Source: Mycteria americana
Lineage: Eukaryota; Chordata; Aves; Ciconiiformes; Ciconiidae
Assembly (NCBI RefSeq): GCF_035582795.1
Contig: NC_134366.1
Coordinates: 93,057,756-93,121,755, forward strand
DNA: 64,000 nucleotides
Direction: 5' to 3'
Shown: piece after piece, positions 33,929 to 46,730 of the stretch
Layout of the letters: each line of letters begins with the position of its first letter
Numbering within the stretch: position 1 is the stretch's first letter
Translations under genes and position numbers: made by a program
Notes under the pieces: generated by a model
The model's database searches: none
What the model was told of the DNA's origin: nothing
The model's input: only the letters and a program-made list of their open reading frames with translations

Positions 33929-35177
33929 CTGCAACAGTCCAAGGAAATTCACTGTGAACATTTTAACTTAAAAAAAGTGAGCTAGCTTTTAATTCCCCTT
34001 GTCCCAGAAGCTTTCCAAATTGCCCATGACAACAGCTTGCTTGGGACACAAAAACAAACCAAAAAACTGAACTGGCTTCTGCACTCCTTTGCTCAGTGTT
34101 TCTTATTTCAGTCAGCCACACTAACGCTACACCAAAGTGCGCTGAGAAAGAAAGCAGCTGCACTGCATATGGGACTGCACTGCATGGACTACTACTTGCG
34201 GTATGAGCAAACCAAACACCAAAAAAATTGAACGTCAATTCTGTTAGCAAGCATTCTGGCTGCAATAAAGTTCCTTCTATGTTTTCCCATAGTCCCATCT
34301 TCTCTTTTTTGGTGTATATATATACTCATCTCACTGTACAATTCTATCACATAGTTAGAGCTGGGAGTGTTTTTAAATTTTGTAATATTCATGCAACTCT
34401 ATTCCTTTTATTTTTTCCTAATACTTCTGTTCCTAATTAGCCAAGTTTGGGTTTAGTTTGCAAAGTTTATGTTTTGATGTCTAGCATTTTAATCAGGAAT
34501 TATTTTGTTAGTTACAAAAATACATCTGTTCATAGCCTTCTAATACACCCTTTAAATACTGTAAAAAGACCATCACAATGCCAATCTTTCTTTCCCTCCC
34601 TCCCTTTAAAACAGAGTTTAAGAATTGAACCTTGTTAGGCTGAAATTCAGTCATGCTCATTCTCTCTACTCTTCCAAATGCATTTTGTTGGTAGCTGAAG
34701 ATTGAAGGGAGATGTGTGATGTTATCTCATTTTACAGAAGGGGAAACTAGGAAGTCTAAGAGAAGCCTAGCAGTAGGAGAGGAAGCAAGTCTTTCAAATC
34801 CAGAATAGTTCCTCTACCTGCTGAGTTACAATGCTTTTTTGAATTTAGTTGTGCTAAATAAAACCATCTAGTCTAATATACCAGAGGCCAGAGGTAGTGA
34901 TCTTAAAAAAATTACTAACTACACTCTTCAGAAGAACAATAAGGTGCACACGATAACAGGAAAAAAAAAAAGAAATGAGATCTGATGCAATAATTCTAAT
35001 ATGTTAAAATCCTACAGGAAGGAAAACTCAGAATGCAAACATTCAACATTTTCAGTTTCTTCCTGTGTTCTGTTTTGAAAAAACTGTGAGGTTCAAGCTA
35101 CACAGCTGGTCAGTACCACATTAAAAAAAAAAAAGAAGAAGAAAAAAGAAAAATCAAGAGAATGAAAAACATCATAC

Positions 35178-35244
35178 CTCAACTACGTAGCCCAGATCTC
35201 GTACATAATCTCGCTCTGTCTCCACTAATTCCTGTAAGACATAG
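35178..35244 (-). CDS. TRIO: TRIO exon 5 of window: start of DH2 (GEFD2), conserved region 1
   Basis: This 67-bp exon has one base completing His and then 22 codons, [19 protein letters not shown] followed by VVE, ending in phase 0. [13 protein letters not shown] is the classic conserved region 1 of Dbl-homology domains; the Glu in this helix contacts the Rho GTPase switch I. In the family this second DH domain is specific for RhoA. The acceptor is TTGTAG and the donor is GTATGA. The 1.2-kb intron that follows (33929-35177) has an A-rich run near 35123-35155 and nothing else evident. Confidence 0.97.
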
Positions 35245-35982
35245 CTACAATGGAAAGAAAATGGTGAACACGCATATCATTAAAAAAAAGAAACAGATTC
35301 TTAAAGAGGATTAATGGCATACAGCTTTGCAGACATTTGGAGTCACATATGTTTGATAAGCAGAGCTGAAACAGAATAATTAATGCAAATTCTTTCTAAG
35401 CAAGATGCTGCTTTGACTTTGGAACCAGAGCAGGCTTACTTCTGTTTATCTAAAGTAAAATGTTTTCTTACACGCATCATTAAAATTAAACATTTAACTA
35501 TTGTTTAAAATAAAATGCTATTATGTCTCTGGTCTGGAGACTCTTAAGTATATGAACTGTTATTTCTACCCATAGATTTAAATAATTTTGAAGCCAGGCA
35601 TGTTTTTGTTCTACCATGGTAACAGTTTACTATTACATAAAGAAATTAAGAGTGCAGTGGAACAGAACAAGGGGTACAACCAGTTTTTTGAAGCCTAATC
35701 ACCCTCTAAACATTTAAAGATCAGCATCTTCCTCCATAACTGGGACTGACGTGACAAAAGTCAAAGACAGGTATAACTAAAATTAAAAATCACAGAAAAT
35801 TGAAACTGTGACTGTTTTAAGAAAATTTTTTTTCTTTGCATAATGTGACTGCATGCTTGACACCTGACACAAGTCCTCCCCTTTCCAGATTAACAGCTTC
35901 TGCTGCCAGTTCAAAATGGACATTTTTAAAACATTTATCTCTTCAAAACATTGTCAAAAAAGGACTGAAAATGTGGTCTTAC

Positions 35983-36131
35983 TGTCGTCTTTTTAAGGAG
36001 CTGGATTTCCTTTCTTCCATCTCGTCTATGGGTGATGAGGAGGAGAGAAGGGAGTTATCTGAAGGGTTGAAGGATGGACTGCTGCTGTCACCTTGATCTA
36101 CCAACAAGGAACTTGGACGGTCCTCCAGGGC
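35983..36131 (-). CDS. TRIO: TRIO exon 4 of window: linker into GEFD2
   Basis: This 149-bp exon runs from phase 0 to phase 2. It encodes [20 protein letters not shown] and continues through a serine-rich stretch to [13 protein letters not shown], with the last codon split (CA|C, His). It is the serine-rich approach to the DH2 domain; DH2 itself starts at the very end. The acceptor is TTCTCAG and the donor is GTAAGA. A short intron of 738 bp (35245-35982) follows with nothing recognisable. Confidence 0.96.
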
Positions 36132-38301
36132 CTGAGAAGGTGTTCAAGACAGACAGCAACAATGATTTATTTCCCCTTTATTCACAAGATGCATTTACAT
36201 GCAGCTGTATATGGGAACCTATGGGAGATCAATTACTGCAATATATCTTGGCAAAGGTGGTCTCAAGCTTCCAGGAAACCAAACAACAACTTGGCTTTCC
36301 AGGACAGATAACCTAACCTTAAAGAAGCACATTTGAGATACATCAGTCTTTCCTTCACAGGAAAAGAAAGGAGTTCAGTTGGTTTAAGCAGCAAGAGATA
36401 AAAACCAGACTATCCTGCTCAGGATGTAAGTACTTCTATGGTAGAAGCTACACAGATGTGTGCTTATTGGCGGGGATTAAATTATATTTGTCACACTTTA
36501 GTTCTGGTGTATGCAAGTTACTTTCAATAATAAATGGGACATCTTTAAAGGAGATTCTTTGGATGTAGCATTTTTTTATTACAACAGAAGTGGCATTCTT
36601 TGTCAGACATTTTGTTTTTCATATCAACTAGCCAAAATACTGACTCATTGAAGAAAATAATGACTTCTACAGTCCATGTTGCTTTTGAGCTTCATGACAG
36701 TTCAGATCCTAGGAAAGAGACCCTATCTCTTCTGCTAGGTACACCGTCTCCCTTGCATGGACTCTGCAGCCTTCTGTTTGTACAAAAGATGGAGAAGCCA
36801 TGGGAGAAATAATAGGAACAAGCTTCTGTGAAGTATTTATTGGACTTCTTCAATTCAAGCCCATAATCTTTGATGAAGCTACAGTTATGTATCACTTTTT
36901 CCCTGAATGTGATACAGGCTTTAATGCAAGACACATTTATTTCACCAGGGTGGGGTTCAACTGTAATCTTTTTTGTTTCCCCACAAAAAATAAAAACCCA
37001 ATAATGATATGACTGGCCCAAAAACCAGGAGAAGCTGACCCTTGGCTAAAATTGTGCAATGAGAACATCTCCACCAGGGACTACATGCACGGATCATTAA
37101 GTTATATCCACTGCTAGGCTGCCTGTAAGACACATGGATTGTCAAACTTTCCATTTACAAAAGGCTGCTTTGAATTTTCCCCCAGATTACTTCTTATTCA
37201 CCCTTCTGGTGCAACAGAAGTAAAAAGCAAAGTTAATAGTCTAAGAGAGTGCAGAAATTATTTCATGCAGTAATGCAAGTGAAGTGTAAGTCTTTCTGAA
37301 TGAGGAAATATAAAATGGAAATTCAAATTTCTCATTCTGAAATTCAAAGCTACTTAAATTCAGAACAAGCCTGGGAAATTTCAACCTCTAGTAACATGGG
37401 GCTGCCATGTTGCAATTCTCGGTAGAGTTTTCACAGTGGCATTTCTACTAAGCCCAACAGGGTCTATGTTGCAAAAGCCAGACTCAAAGGTTTTGAGTGA
37501 ATCACAGACTCTCTGAGGGACCTCCTGAGACCATATAGTTCAATTCCCCTTCTCAAGCAGAGTCATCTAGAGCAGGTTTTCCAGGACCGGGTCAAGTTGT
37601 GTTTTGAATACGAAGGAGGGCCTTCCTGGTATTATCCATACTCCCTATTCTTTGTCAATGAGCATCTTCAGAAACAAAAATTTTAAAACACAGAAACTGT
37701 GTTTTAGTTTGACACAGTTGACACAAAAGCTGACACAAATTCCTCCTACTTAATTTGTTAGCAAACACTGCAAAGCAAGGAAGGAGCTGCTAACATACAA
37801 AATGATCCTTTTACTCTTTTACTTATTTCTTCATTATCATGTTGCCTAAAGAACAGTTAGATAGCATAAATGTCTCTGTGTAAGGGTTATCTGCTTTACT
37901 GTTGAACTCTACAAGATTTGCTGTAAATTCAGCCTCAGGGATTCTTCTCATAAAGGTCTAACAGGCAAATCAGGGTAACCCTGGCTCTTAGCCTTCATTT
38001 TACTGATAGGACATTTTCTTTTTACTAATAGGAAATACATTTTCTGTCTTCTCCTCTCCCTCATATTTATTGTCTTTTTGCTTCTCTACACAGCCATTTA
38101 CCTATTCAGTAAGTGCTTTCACAAAAGAGGGTGTACAAAGCAACCTGTACACCAGCCTGGAAAGTGACTTTTGAAACAGACATCAAGTTTTACAAGTCAA
38201 AGGTGTATGCTTCGGATGGGCATGTAGCTTTTCTTTGAATAGCAAGTCAGGACTTGAAGACACAACTTCTTTAAACACATGCATCTGCCAGTCAGCCTCA
38301 C
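36132..38301 (-). other. TRIO: TRIO intron between exons 3 and 4 of window
   Basis: This 2.2-kb intron contains the degraded CR1 at 37501-37640. Nothing else is recognisable. Confidence 0.8.
37501..37640 (-). mobile_element. degraded CR1 LINE 3' end, minus orientation
   Basis: The plus strand reads as the reverse complement of a CR1 3' end: ATCACAGACT, then GGGACCTCCTGAGACCATAT, a TTCAATTCCCCT block, GTCATCTAGAGCAGGTTTTC and GTTTTGAATA. The order matches the CR1 3' terminus reversed (tail, target-region motif, RT C-terminus). It is truncated and divergent, in the intron between exons 3 and 4 of this window, and in the same orientation as TRIO. Confidence 0.7.
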
Positions 38302-38397
38302 CATTTTACTCTTGACGAGCTCTTCAATTGCACTGACTAGTTCTGCAGCACTGGGTGTCTCAGAGCTGGTCGGCCGCACCAGTAATCGAGAAGATGT
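38302..38397 (-). CDS. TRIO: TRIO exon 3 of window: linker before GEFD2
   Basis: This 96-bp exon (32 codons, phase 0 to 0) begins [16 protein letters not shown] and ends [10 protein letters not shown]. The second half looks helical ([17 protein letters not shown]) and could pack near the DH domain; that is inference. The acceptor is TTGCACAG and the donor is GTGAGG. It is a frame-preserving cassette. Confidence 0.96.
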
Positions 38398-41300
38398 CTG
38401 TGCAATGACACAAAGGAAGGAGAATCCCAGAGTTAGCCTGGTACTTGCTCAAGGATCAAGAGACCTCCTTCACTTCTCTGCTAGACAAAGATACCTGACA
38501 GTAACTGTCAGTGTAATATAACACTAAGACCATCCCTTCCAACCTGGGCAACTGGAATTGGAAATTTTAAGTAACCCCCACAGAAGTTAAATGCTGGGAT
38601 AAAAATTCCTGTTCCTACATGCAATAGAAGTCAAGGAAATATCCTTCATCTTGCCGGTTATGATAATGCCTGACAAACAGCTATAAAAATCACCTGAGCT
38701 GACCCAATGGACAACACACAGTTAACATATGTTATTGGTGGTTAAACAAAGCAACAACTGCAGAAAAGTAACAGGAACCAAGAAGACTTGAAATAAAGGA
38801 GGAAGCATCATTAAGCTAAGAAAAAACACACCAGTAACTCAGGGACATTTACTTTTCTAAAGGAGCTGGGGTATATTGCTCAGATTCAGAGGGGAAATTG
38901 AGCTCACCATTCCTTGTGCCATCCATTTTCCCCAATGGTATGTGTAGAGCACAGGAGATCTCTGGCCTCATAAGCTATAAAATGCCAGTTTATAGATACA
39001 ACTGAAGGTAAAAGGTGTTCACAGTAAAGGATTCTGGGAGAGGGCCATTAAATTCAGCCTCAGTAATTTGCAAACAGAGTTGTTTGCATATTACATTTAT
39101 CATTAAATAACTGGAAAGTGGAAACGGGGTGTAATATGAACCTTACTTCATATTACGAACAGCACAGTGAGCATCATGTAGCACAGTGTAAGCTGTCCTG
39201 CACATGTTTCCAACAAACTGGACAGAGAAATGGCACGTATAATGACTTAGCACAAGAGGTTCTGCTCAAATCAAGCATGGGTGTAACAAGGCTCCCCATA
39301 AGTCAATACAAAAAAAGAATATATAGATTTTAGGTAGCTTGCCTTGTATTCGTGTTATTCAGAAAGGAAAAACAGGGGTTGGGTAAGCAAAGGATATACA
39401 GACAACTTTAAATGGAAAGATATGGGAACTGAGCCAAAGCAGAGACAGAACACAAGTCAACATAATGCTGCATCAGAATTTACAAAAAGAGAAAACAAAA
39501 AGCAAAAATAATTAGTTTCATATTAACATAACTTATCTTGAAACTTTAATACTGCTTATCCAAAAATTAAATGCAAACAACTTGTAAACTGCCATCAAAT
39601 GCAAATCCATGAAGTGCGCAATGATTCTACTGAACAGAAGAATGCATACTGTGCAGATGAGCTCTTAGGGGAGAAAATGGTTGTGATATTTAGTGATATT
39701 AGACAAATCAGCATGGCCTAGCACATGATGTTTGCATGCACACTAAAAACTGAGCAATCCCACAGCTAGTATGTCTTTTAGGCAATTGTATGCTCCTGAT
39801 ATCTGACTGTTGACTATGTTTTCCAAAGCTGTGCTTGTATGCGGGTTTTCACTTTGGATGTGGAGCTCAGATTAGCCTTACAAAATGCTGACAGTGTTGG
39901 AATCAGATTTAGGTCAAGATCCCTTCTCCCTGTTATTGCTCTATGGGAGTATATGGAGTGTGACTGTTGGTAAAACTTCAGAACTGGTTGCTTTCCAGTT
40001 CATATGGTTACATCTCATATTATCTGAAAAAGAAGGAGCTGCCAGGCTGCACAGGTGAAGCCTGCCTGCTGACCTTCTTCCCAATGATGTACTCTGGGAG
40101 CAGAGCACACTCCTTGCCCAGAAAATAAGGAAAGGTGGAGGGAGCACCTGAGCACGTGCAGGTGTGAGATGCTGCTGGAGCCCACAGTGGGCTGGGTAGG
40201 GAGGGAGAAACCCAGTGAGCAGGGAGTTTCCAGCACTAAGTGTAGAGCAGGAGCCCTAGAGAGGAAGAAATGCTTGCAGTGAGGCACAGATGAAAGCCAA
40301 GCCTCTGAGGTCACGGGAAGGAGGAGACATTCCTCGGGATCCAGAGGAGCTGAGCAACCCAAGAAACCACTGAGTGTGGCAGGAATGCGAAGGAGGACTC
40401 CACCCAGAAGGCAGACAACCGGGAATTTGTTTGCAAGCCTTTTATTAATCAGTAACTCCATCAGTAGGGCCAACTGACTTCTGCTGGGTAGAACTTTGCT
40501 CTGGCTCCTCACTTTTGCATTCCAGTAAAGCATTTGCTTTAGGTACTGGAAATCGGTGGTATGTCTTGGTGCGTGGATTTCAGGGAGGCACACCCAACCT
40601 CCCAGGCTGCCACATGAGGGGACTTTTTTGCCTCCCACCATGCAGTAGGACAGATACTGCACAAAACCAATGCACCACAAATGAATCACGATTTACATGT
40701 TTTGAAAAATTATGGTATAATATTAACTGTACCAAATTTTAACTTCTCAGAAGTCTTTTCTAGAATGCAGTTTAAGCTACTTAAAAAACTGTCCCAACAT
40801 GTTTTTACTGCAGTGGGTGCATGTTGACCTCTTAAGAAGTGGAAAGCAAAATTTTACTGGGGATTGAAAGCTACTCAAAGCCTCTTACTCTACCGTGATA
40901 AGGTTCTTTCTTTGCATCAGAAATACAAAAGTGAATGGACACTAACTTACAAGCATATCCCTTCATGTAACTGTTTTTACTGTGCAAAAAGAACTATATA
41001 AGCAAAAGCCATTTTTCCCTGGAGAACTTTTTATAAGGCTTACACATAAATTTTTTTAGTATCACTGAAGGGACATGCAAATATGGCAGCTTATCAGCAG
41101 GAACTTTAACATATTTTCACCAATGTTATTTTTATTCTATTTCTAAACCTCAAACTGAGATGATTATTTTCTAGCAATAAAATATTCTCTCAGGTCTAAA
41201 GGCTGGCAAAATTTTAAAATGCCTATTTTTTACCTCTTTTGTTTCAAGAATATTTCCCAATACATTAACTCCTCCAACTCATATATTACACTTTTTCAAT

Positions 41301-42473
41301 TCAGAAAACATCTAGGTATTAAATACACATAGAGCACTGGAGCCAGCCATTTTGATCCTACAAATGATCGCTTCGGGGATGATGAGATCCCCACTGAAAG
41401 GCAGTGGGATAAAAGGAAGAAAAAAAAGAAGCTGACAAGATCAGCCAAAGTTATCAATAACATCTGCATCACTCAGAACAGCGAGTAACCACCCACAAAA
41501 TGCACTAACAATGTTCATGCTGTAGATTACAATGGCTAAGAATTTTAAGCAGCAAAATGGGAAGTAAACAGTGAATGTATTTGCTGCACAAGTCCACACT
41601 GTTTCTACTTTAAAACCTTCATTTCCAGTCTTGATAGTTGTCCCTTAAACATTTGATCCAGGTTGAAAAGTGAAATAAATCTTCCCAATGTATGAACATC
41701 ACAACGTTTAAGAAAAACAAATAACATGCAAGTAAGATCTCCTTCATGCCGTTACTAAGTACATCCAGAATTTCATTACTGATGCAAAATTTTTACCCTC
41801 CATTTTAATGTGCCTTTATTTGTAAAAAAAAAAAAAGCTGGATTATTACCCTTATTTGGATATTAAGTTCTTAGTATACTTGTAGAGGCACCAAAAAAGA
41901 AAAAATAAAGGAAAAAAAAAAGAAAAAAAACTATGCTGCTATACAGAAACACCTTACAGTTGATATGAGCAGCTCCTTCTGCTAAGACACGTACCTAGAA
42001 GTTATTTTCCCCTGAACTGAGACTATCCAAAATACTAGGGCTTGGTAAACAGCCTATGATCTAAAAACATGATGTACAACTGTTAATTTCTCCAGATAAA
42101 CTTTACTTGCACATAGTATTTTAACCTCAGTACCCAAAGGTATGATTATAAAACAATTAAATTCTAATCACTAAATATGGCATCTGTTAAACAGATGTAA
42201 ATAGGCCTGCAAACACACAAAGCGGCCCACTGCCACACTTAAAGTGCTAGTAGAAAAATTTCTGCACTTGTGCTGTTAAAATACAGACACATTTAATTCA
42301 CACTCTCTTCCCACAGGAAACCCTTTTAACGTTGTCTAAAGTGGCGTAGTGATTACTTCTGTCTACCATAAAGCTATATTACATACATTACAAATATTTT
42401 GGAAACAGAAGAAAGATTTGAGCAAACAGAGGTTCTCTCAACACGTGAAGCCTTCTCCGCTTCCTCCTCCTAC
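38398..42473 (-). other. TRIO: TRIO intron between exons 2 and 3 of window
   Basis: This 4.1-kb intron holds the solo LTR at 40375-40614 and, just before it (about 40020-40370), a G+C-richer stretch that I cannot assign. A-rich runs lie at 41822-41834 and 41895-41930. No exon is recognisable. Confidence 0.8.
40375..40614 (+). mobile_element. solo LTR (240 bp) of an endogenous retrovirus-like element
   Basis: The element begins TGTGGCAG and ends CTGCCACA, a perfect 8-bp inverted terminal repeat with the canonical TG...CA ends. It is flanked by a 4-bp direct repeat TGAG (40371-40374 and 40615-40618), a target-site duplication. A variant polyadenylation hexamer, AGTAAA, lies at 40524-40529, followed by a short U5-like segment. 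There is no internal viral sequence, so it is the product of recombination between two LTRs. A 4-bp duplication is typical of gammaretrovirus-type integrases. Orientation is inferred from the AGTAAA and could be reversed. It sits in the 4.1-kb intron between exons 2 and 3 of this window. Confidence 0.82.
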
Positions 42474-42644
42474 CTTGTCATCCTGCGAGTCGGGCTGGAG
42501 AAGACTGTGTTGCTGAATTGCCATTGGAGGAGGAAGCGGTACAGCATCCGCTCCCTCTTCACCTTCCTCCTCTCCACAGCTCTGCATGCCTGAAGAGGAT
42601 GACTTGGAGAGAGTGCCACTGCTCAGCCCCTCGTTCCGACCTCT
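42474..42644 (-). CDS. TRIO: TRIO exon 2 of window: acidic/serine linker
   Basis: This 171-bp exon (57 codons, phase 0 to 0) begins [19 protein letters not shown] and ends [12 protein letters not shown]. It has a serine cluster, an acidic run ([10 protein letters not shown]), a short proline run (PLPPP) and a Gln/His-rich end. It is low-complexity linker upstream of GEFD2 and probably a site of phosphorylation (inference). The acceptor is TTTACAG and the donor is GTAGGA. The length is a multiple of three, so skipping would keep the frame. The 4.1-kb intron after it contains the solo LTR at 40375-40614. Confidence 0.96.
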
Positions 42645-44376
42645 CTGTAAATGAAATCAAGCCATTCAAGCTCTGTTACCTTCTCAGCAGCATGAAGCTT
42701 GTTCAACACAAACTTGTCGTAAACAAGTCTGTTCTGTAGATTCACCTCTCTCCCAATGAGTCAAGATGATCCTACAAACACAGTGCTGCTCCTCAACAAA
42801 GGGGAGAAAAGCAGATGCCAAAGACAATGTTTTCAGTGCTTGGTAAAAGCAGATGGATTGAGATACTGAGAACAAGACATTGAGCTTGGAATTTACTACA
42901 GGGAAGTGTTGCTAAAGCCATGCTTGCTTTCCAAGTTCAGTTCTGTAAAGAGCCACAGTCCTCTAACTTAGAAACTCAAGAGCTTTGTATCTGAAGTACC
43001 AACCCTCATAGCAAGGCTTCTAAAGGATATAAAAAACCCCGCATTACACATGAAGAATTTCATCAATTATCCTTTCTGCCCCCCGCCCCCAAAGTAGTGA
43101 GAGCAGACTGCTTGTATAATTTTTACAGTTGCGCTGAAAGACAGTCCTTCCAATTATACAAGGAATTATGATTTCAATTAGCCAAAGTTTAATGTAACTG
43201 ATCTCACAGGATAATTTAACTGTCTTTAAAAGGAAGACAGCATAGCTGATTATTGTTTTTTCCTGACTGGCCTTAGGTTTTCCCTCACTCACAGAACTGC
43301 AGAATAACAGATACTTCCAAAACAATGCTACAACTGCGTCACAGAGGGTCTCCTTCTACAGCCTGACATTCAAGGACAGAGGCCAATATTCCTTCCCAAA
43401 CCACATCTCCCAATTCACCATGCTGCCAAGTCTCTAGTCTTTTCTTTCCCTACATTTACTGTATAACCTCACTGATGTTCCAAACTTGCAGAAAAATATG
43501 TCGGGAACAAGAAAAAAAATGTACTAAATAATTAACTGGGCATCTGAGACCACTTTTCTGTATGATAACTATCAAAACTGCTAGTCAGATTCAAGCCTGG
43601 TAAAAGGGAATAACTGTATAGCATGTAAGTGGCTGTGCCCCTGGAAGAAGTAAGATGCCATTCATTTCAGCCGGAACCATAGGTTTGTAACAGAAGAGAA
43701 TTTGGCTCTGTCTGCACCTAACCAGAGGCAGGCTTTGCTCATAGGTGAGTTCCAGGCTTAGAAGGATGGCCACATGTTTGTGGGACGAAGGGAAACGTTC
43801 AGTAGATGTCCTTGGTGGCAAAATCTGGAATAGTTCACAATTTCCTTCCCTCCAATGAAAACTGCCATGTTTGTTATTTGACCAATGGTAACTACCTTTT
43901 GATTTGAAGGGCCAGTAATTTTTCTGTGCTCTAACTCTTACTCAAGGTGTAAATACAGCTTTAAGCAGTTAAGCAGCTCTCCCTACGTTTTCCCTGATCC
44001 ACCAACAAGAAAAGGAAAGGAAATACAAAATGACCTGATTATTCCCAGAACATGAAGCACCTTTACTCACAAAGCCGCTTTCCTGAGTGGGCTAAGAGAG
44101 CAAAGCCAAAGAACAACTTGTTACTCTCCCATTTCTCTTTTTCAATTAGAGATCCTTCTCCACAGAGCTTTACTTACGCTCTCCATGCAGAAGGGCACAA
44201 ACTGTGCCTGGCACAGTACTCATACAGAGTACAGCAGTCATCAAGAATGAGCATAAGGCACATGCCACTTTGCTCAACTGCTGGACAGTCAACTGAGGAG
44301 ACAACCTTCACCTGACAACATTTAGTTATTTGAAAAACATAAAAACAAGTCCTGGGAAGCTGCCCTGAACGCTTAC

Positions 44377-44669
44377 CTCTTCAACAGTTTCATCTTGTGG
44401 GGTTGCTGCACTATCATCAGAATCCTTCTGAGAGCCTGCATCGGCACTTTTGCGAACCTCTCTACTCTTCTTATGCTTGTGGGCTAGTTTTTTTACATGC
44501 CCGTCTGCTTTTCCACTGCTAAGACGCCTCACGGGACTGGTAAGCCATTTTCTCAAAGTGTTGCCGGGGCGCTTGGGGCCTGGGGAGCTCTGTGCACCGA
44601 TCATGTGGGGCTGAAGCGATGTTACCGAAGCAGGAGGACTGGCATCATTGCTGGAGACCGAAAGAGAGT
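44377..44669 (-). CDS. TRIO: TRIO exon 1 of window: linker before GEFD2
   Basis: This 293-bp exon opens with two bases completing a split codon (phase 1), followed by 97 codons starting [15 protein letters not shown] and ending [10 protein letters not shown]. It contains the conserved block [20 protein letters not shown] and a strongly basic stretch ([13 protein letters not shown]), followed by acidic/serine residues. This is the flexible linker between SH3-1 and GEFD2, not a folded domain. The acceptor is TTTGCAG and the donor is GTAAGC. It is the first constitutive exon in the window. The KALRN 'Duet' isoform joins its private first exon at the equivalent place. The 1.7-kb intron that follows (42645-44376) shows nothing recognisable beyond an A+T-rich background. 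Confidence 0.96.
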
Positions 44670-46699
44670 CTGCAAAAAGAACGAAGGGAGCATTTTAAAG
44701 TTGAAACACTGGTAAGTGAGAAACAAGGCAAACGACATATGTAATAATGGATATCAGATTGGATTTATGGACAAATCGACCAGATTATTTTGAAGTAACC
44801 CAGCCTTTAACGACCCCATAACTATCAGTGTTCATGCTGCATGTGGCCATAAGCATCATTTATATCCTTGCAACAGTCAAGCTTCATTAAGTCACTCCTG
44901 CCTCAATTATAATTCATACTTACCACTGCTGATACTTATTTGATAGTGGATTATACTTTCCATATGTCATCTAATTTTATGGAAGCATATGCTTGTTTTA
45001 TCTTTTAATGTATACTGCTCTGAGCATGGACATGAAGAGTAAAAATAATTGCCTCAATGAGGTAAGTAAAATTTGGTATTTGAAAAATAATTTATTACAA
45101 ATGCTCCAGTTACTTTCATTATTTATTTATTTCCCCTACCCTTGGGAAAGGGGGAAGCAGAATCCAGAAAACAGCTAAATGTCTGTCTTTCGCTTAAATC
45201 TTCTCAGAGGTTTGGCTGTTGTTCTGTTTGTTTTTTAAAAAGGCACAGAACATCTAAGTTTAAAAGCCCATTTGCTCAAATCTCAGGATCAGCAGTACTT
45301 CTCAGCGTGACAATGCCTGAAGTTCTGTAGTCAAACAAAGGATACACTTTTCTCAAGCCATAGTTATACGTGCATGAGGTCAATACTACTTTCCCACTGA
45401 GACTCCTGTCACTTGAACTGGACCGTATGCTTATGATAAACACCCACTGGTTAGCTATTGTGAGATTACATTTCTTTTTTCCCCATGCAGCACAATGTTT
45501 TTTCCCCCAGCAATTTTCTTTTCCTAAAAACATACCTTTTTTCTGTACACATTCTTGTAACACCACTCCTATGAATATTATCTATCACTAGGGTATTAAC
45601 AAGACTCTCCTAGGTTGTCAAATATGTTTTTTTTTCCTCCCCTGTTTGTGCACTTTTGTAGATAGATAGTTTATATTAGGATGACATAAATAATGTTTTG
45701 TTGAATGTTTCTACTGCTGGGAATTAAATGCAGTGCTTGTGTTCCTTCTTGAAGCTTGACACAGATGTTCAGGTCACCTCTTCTGGCAGCTTTTCCGTAA
45801 GAGGCGTATTGCCAGTCTGACCAGAGGTAGTTTGAATTTTGTAGAATAAAATGGTAATGCTGATGTGGCAATACACTTCACTGTAAACACCCAAATGCCT
45901 TGGATCTACACACAAGCGTGTGAGCCTGCTCTGTTTCCACAAAGCGTTAAGTGCAAATTATGGCTTTGAACTGAGACGGGAAAAGAGACATAAAATGTGA
46001 ACATAATAAGTTAGGACTTTTTATTTTTCCTTTGCTGTTCAAGCTGTTCCAAAAAGGGCATCCCTTCCTTGGAATCCAAACCTGTGATCTATCAGGCTGT
46101 TTGTCAAGATTTTTCTCTATTCTAATAAAACCTGAATGGCATGTGACCGTTAAGATACATCAGCTCTGATGCTGAGAACTCCTATAGCTTATACTGTATG
46201 AACACATACATAATAATTGCTATTAAGCACTACTTTCATCATGTTTCCATAAAGCAGAAGATAAACAAGTTTTATAAAGCATACTTTCACTCCAACAAGC
46301 TAGTTGCTAACCTTTAAATCAAGTCACCAAGAATCAGGATTCATCTACAGAATTGTCTTCTAACCACAGCTGTAGCTATGCTGCACACAGGTAAGGAGAC
46401 TTCCTATTACGCCATTAACCTGGTTTCAAGGCTTTAAGTAATGGGTACTACCAAAAGGCAGATGCAGAGTTATACTAGTTGGCTTTGTCTCTAAATCTTG
46501 GGATAGCAGTGCTACAGAATTACCACATTATTTTCTTGTTGAAGCAGGAAACATAAGGAAGAAATTAATTATCTATAACAATGGTTTTCAACTTGCAATC
46601 TGAGTATCCCTCAAGGCCCCTGGATTACTGCTTAAGAGTCCTCAGCACATATGTAAGAAAAGCAAGCCTACTGGCCATCAGCATCCACATCACGACAGA

Positions 46700-46730
46700 T
46701 TTTTTTTTTTTCTAATTTAAAAAAAAAAAA
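46700..46730. repeat. oligo(dT)/oligo(dA) inverted repeat
   Basis: T12, a short A/T spacer, then A12 make a small inverted repeat that could form a hairpin. It lies in the large intron. Confidence 0.85.

Larger units (their letters stand above)
9840..44669 (-). other. TRIO: TRIO gene, 3' coding part (23 exons, last 1353 codons)
   Basis: TRIO is a large cytoplasmic Rho-GEF. In the known family GEFD1 activates Rac1/RhoG and GEFD2 activates RhoA; it acts in axon guidance, neuron and muscle development and actin remodelling. The window shows linker, DH2, PH2, Ser/Pro-rich linker, SH3-2, Ig and kinase-like domains, in that order. All 23 exons join with GT/AG junctions and matching phases into one open frame of 1353 residues plus stop, so there is no frameshift or nonsense change. 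No FnIII domain lies between Ig and kinase, which argues against KALRN. The protein ends in the family's characteristic Arg-Leu-Leu-Pro-Arg-Val tail. Upstream exons (spectrin repeats, GEFD1, SH3-1) are outside the window. Identification is from remembered family sequence, not a database search. Confidence 0.97.

Noticed and set aside
40015..40689. 224-codon minus-strand open frame
   Set aside because: It spans the solo LTR and adjoining G+C-rich sequence and crosses the LTR boundaries, with no retroviral or other protein motif. It is a chance frame in stop-poor sequence.
9840..44669. assignment to KALRN instead of TRIO
   Set aside because: KALRN-12 has an FnIII domain between Ig and kinase, and none is found in the 2.6-kb intron there. 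The linker sequences match TRIO as remembered.
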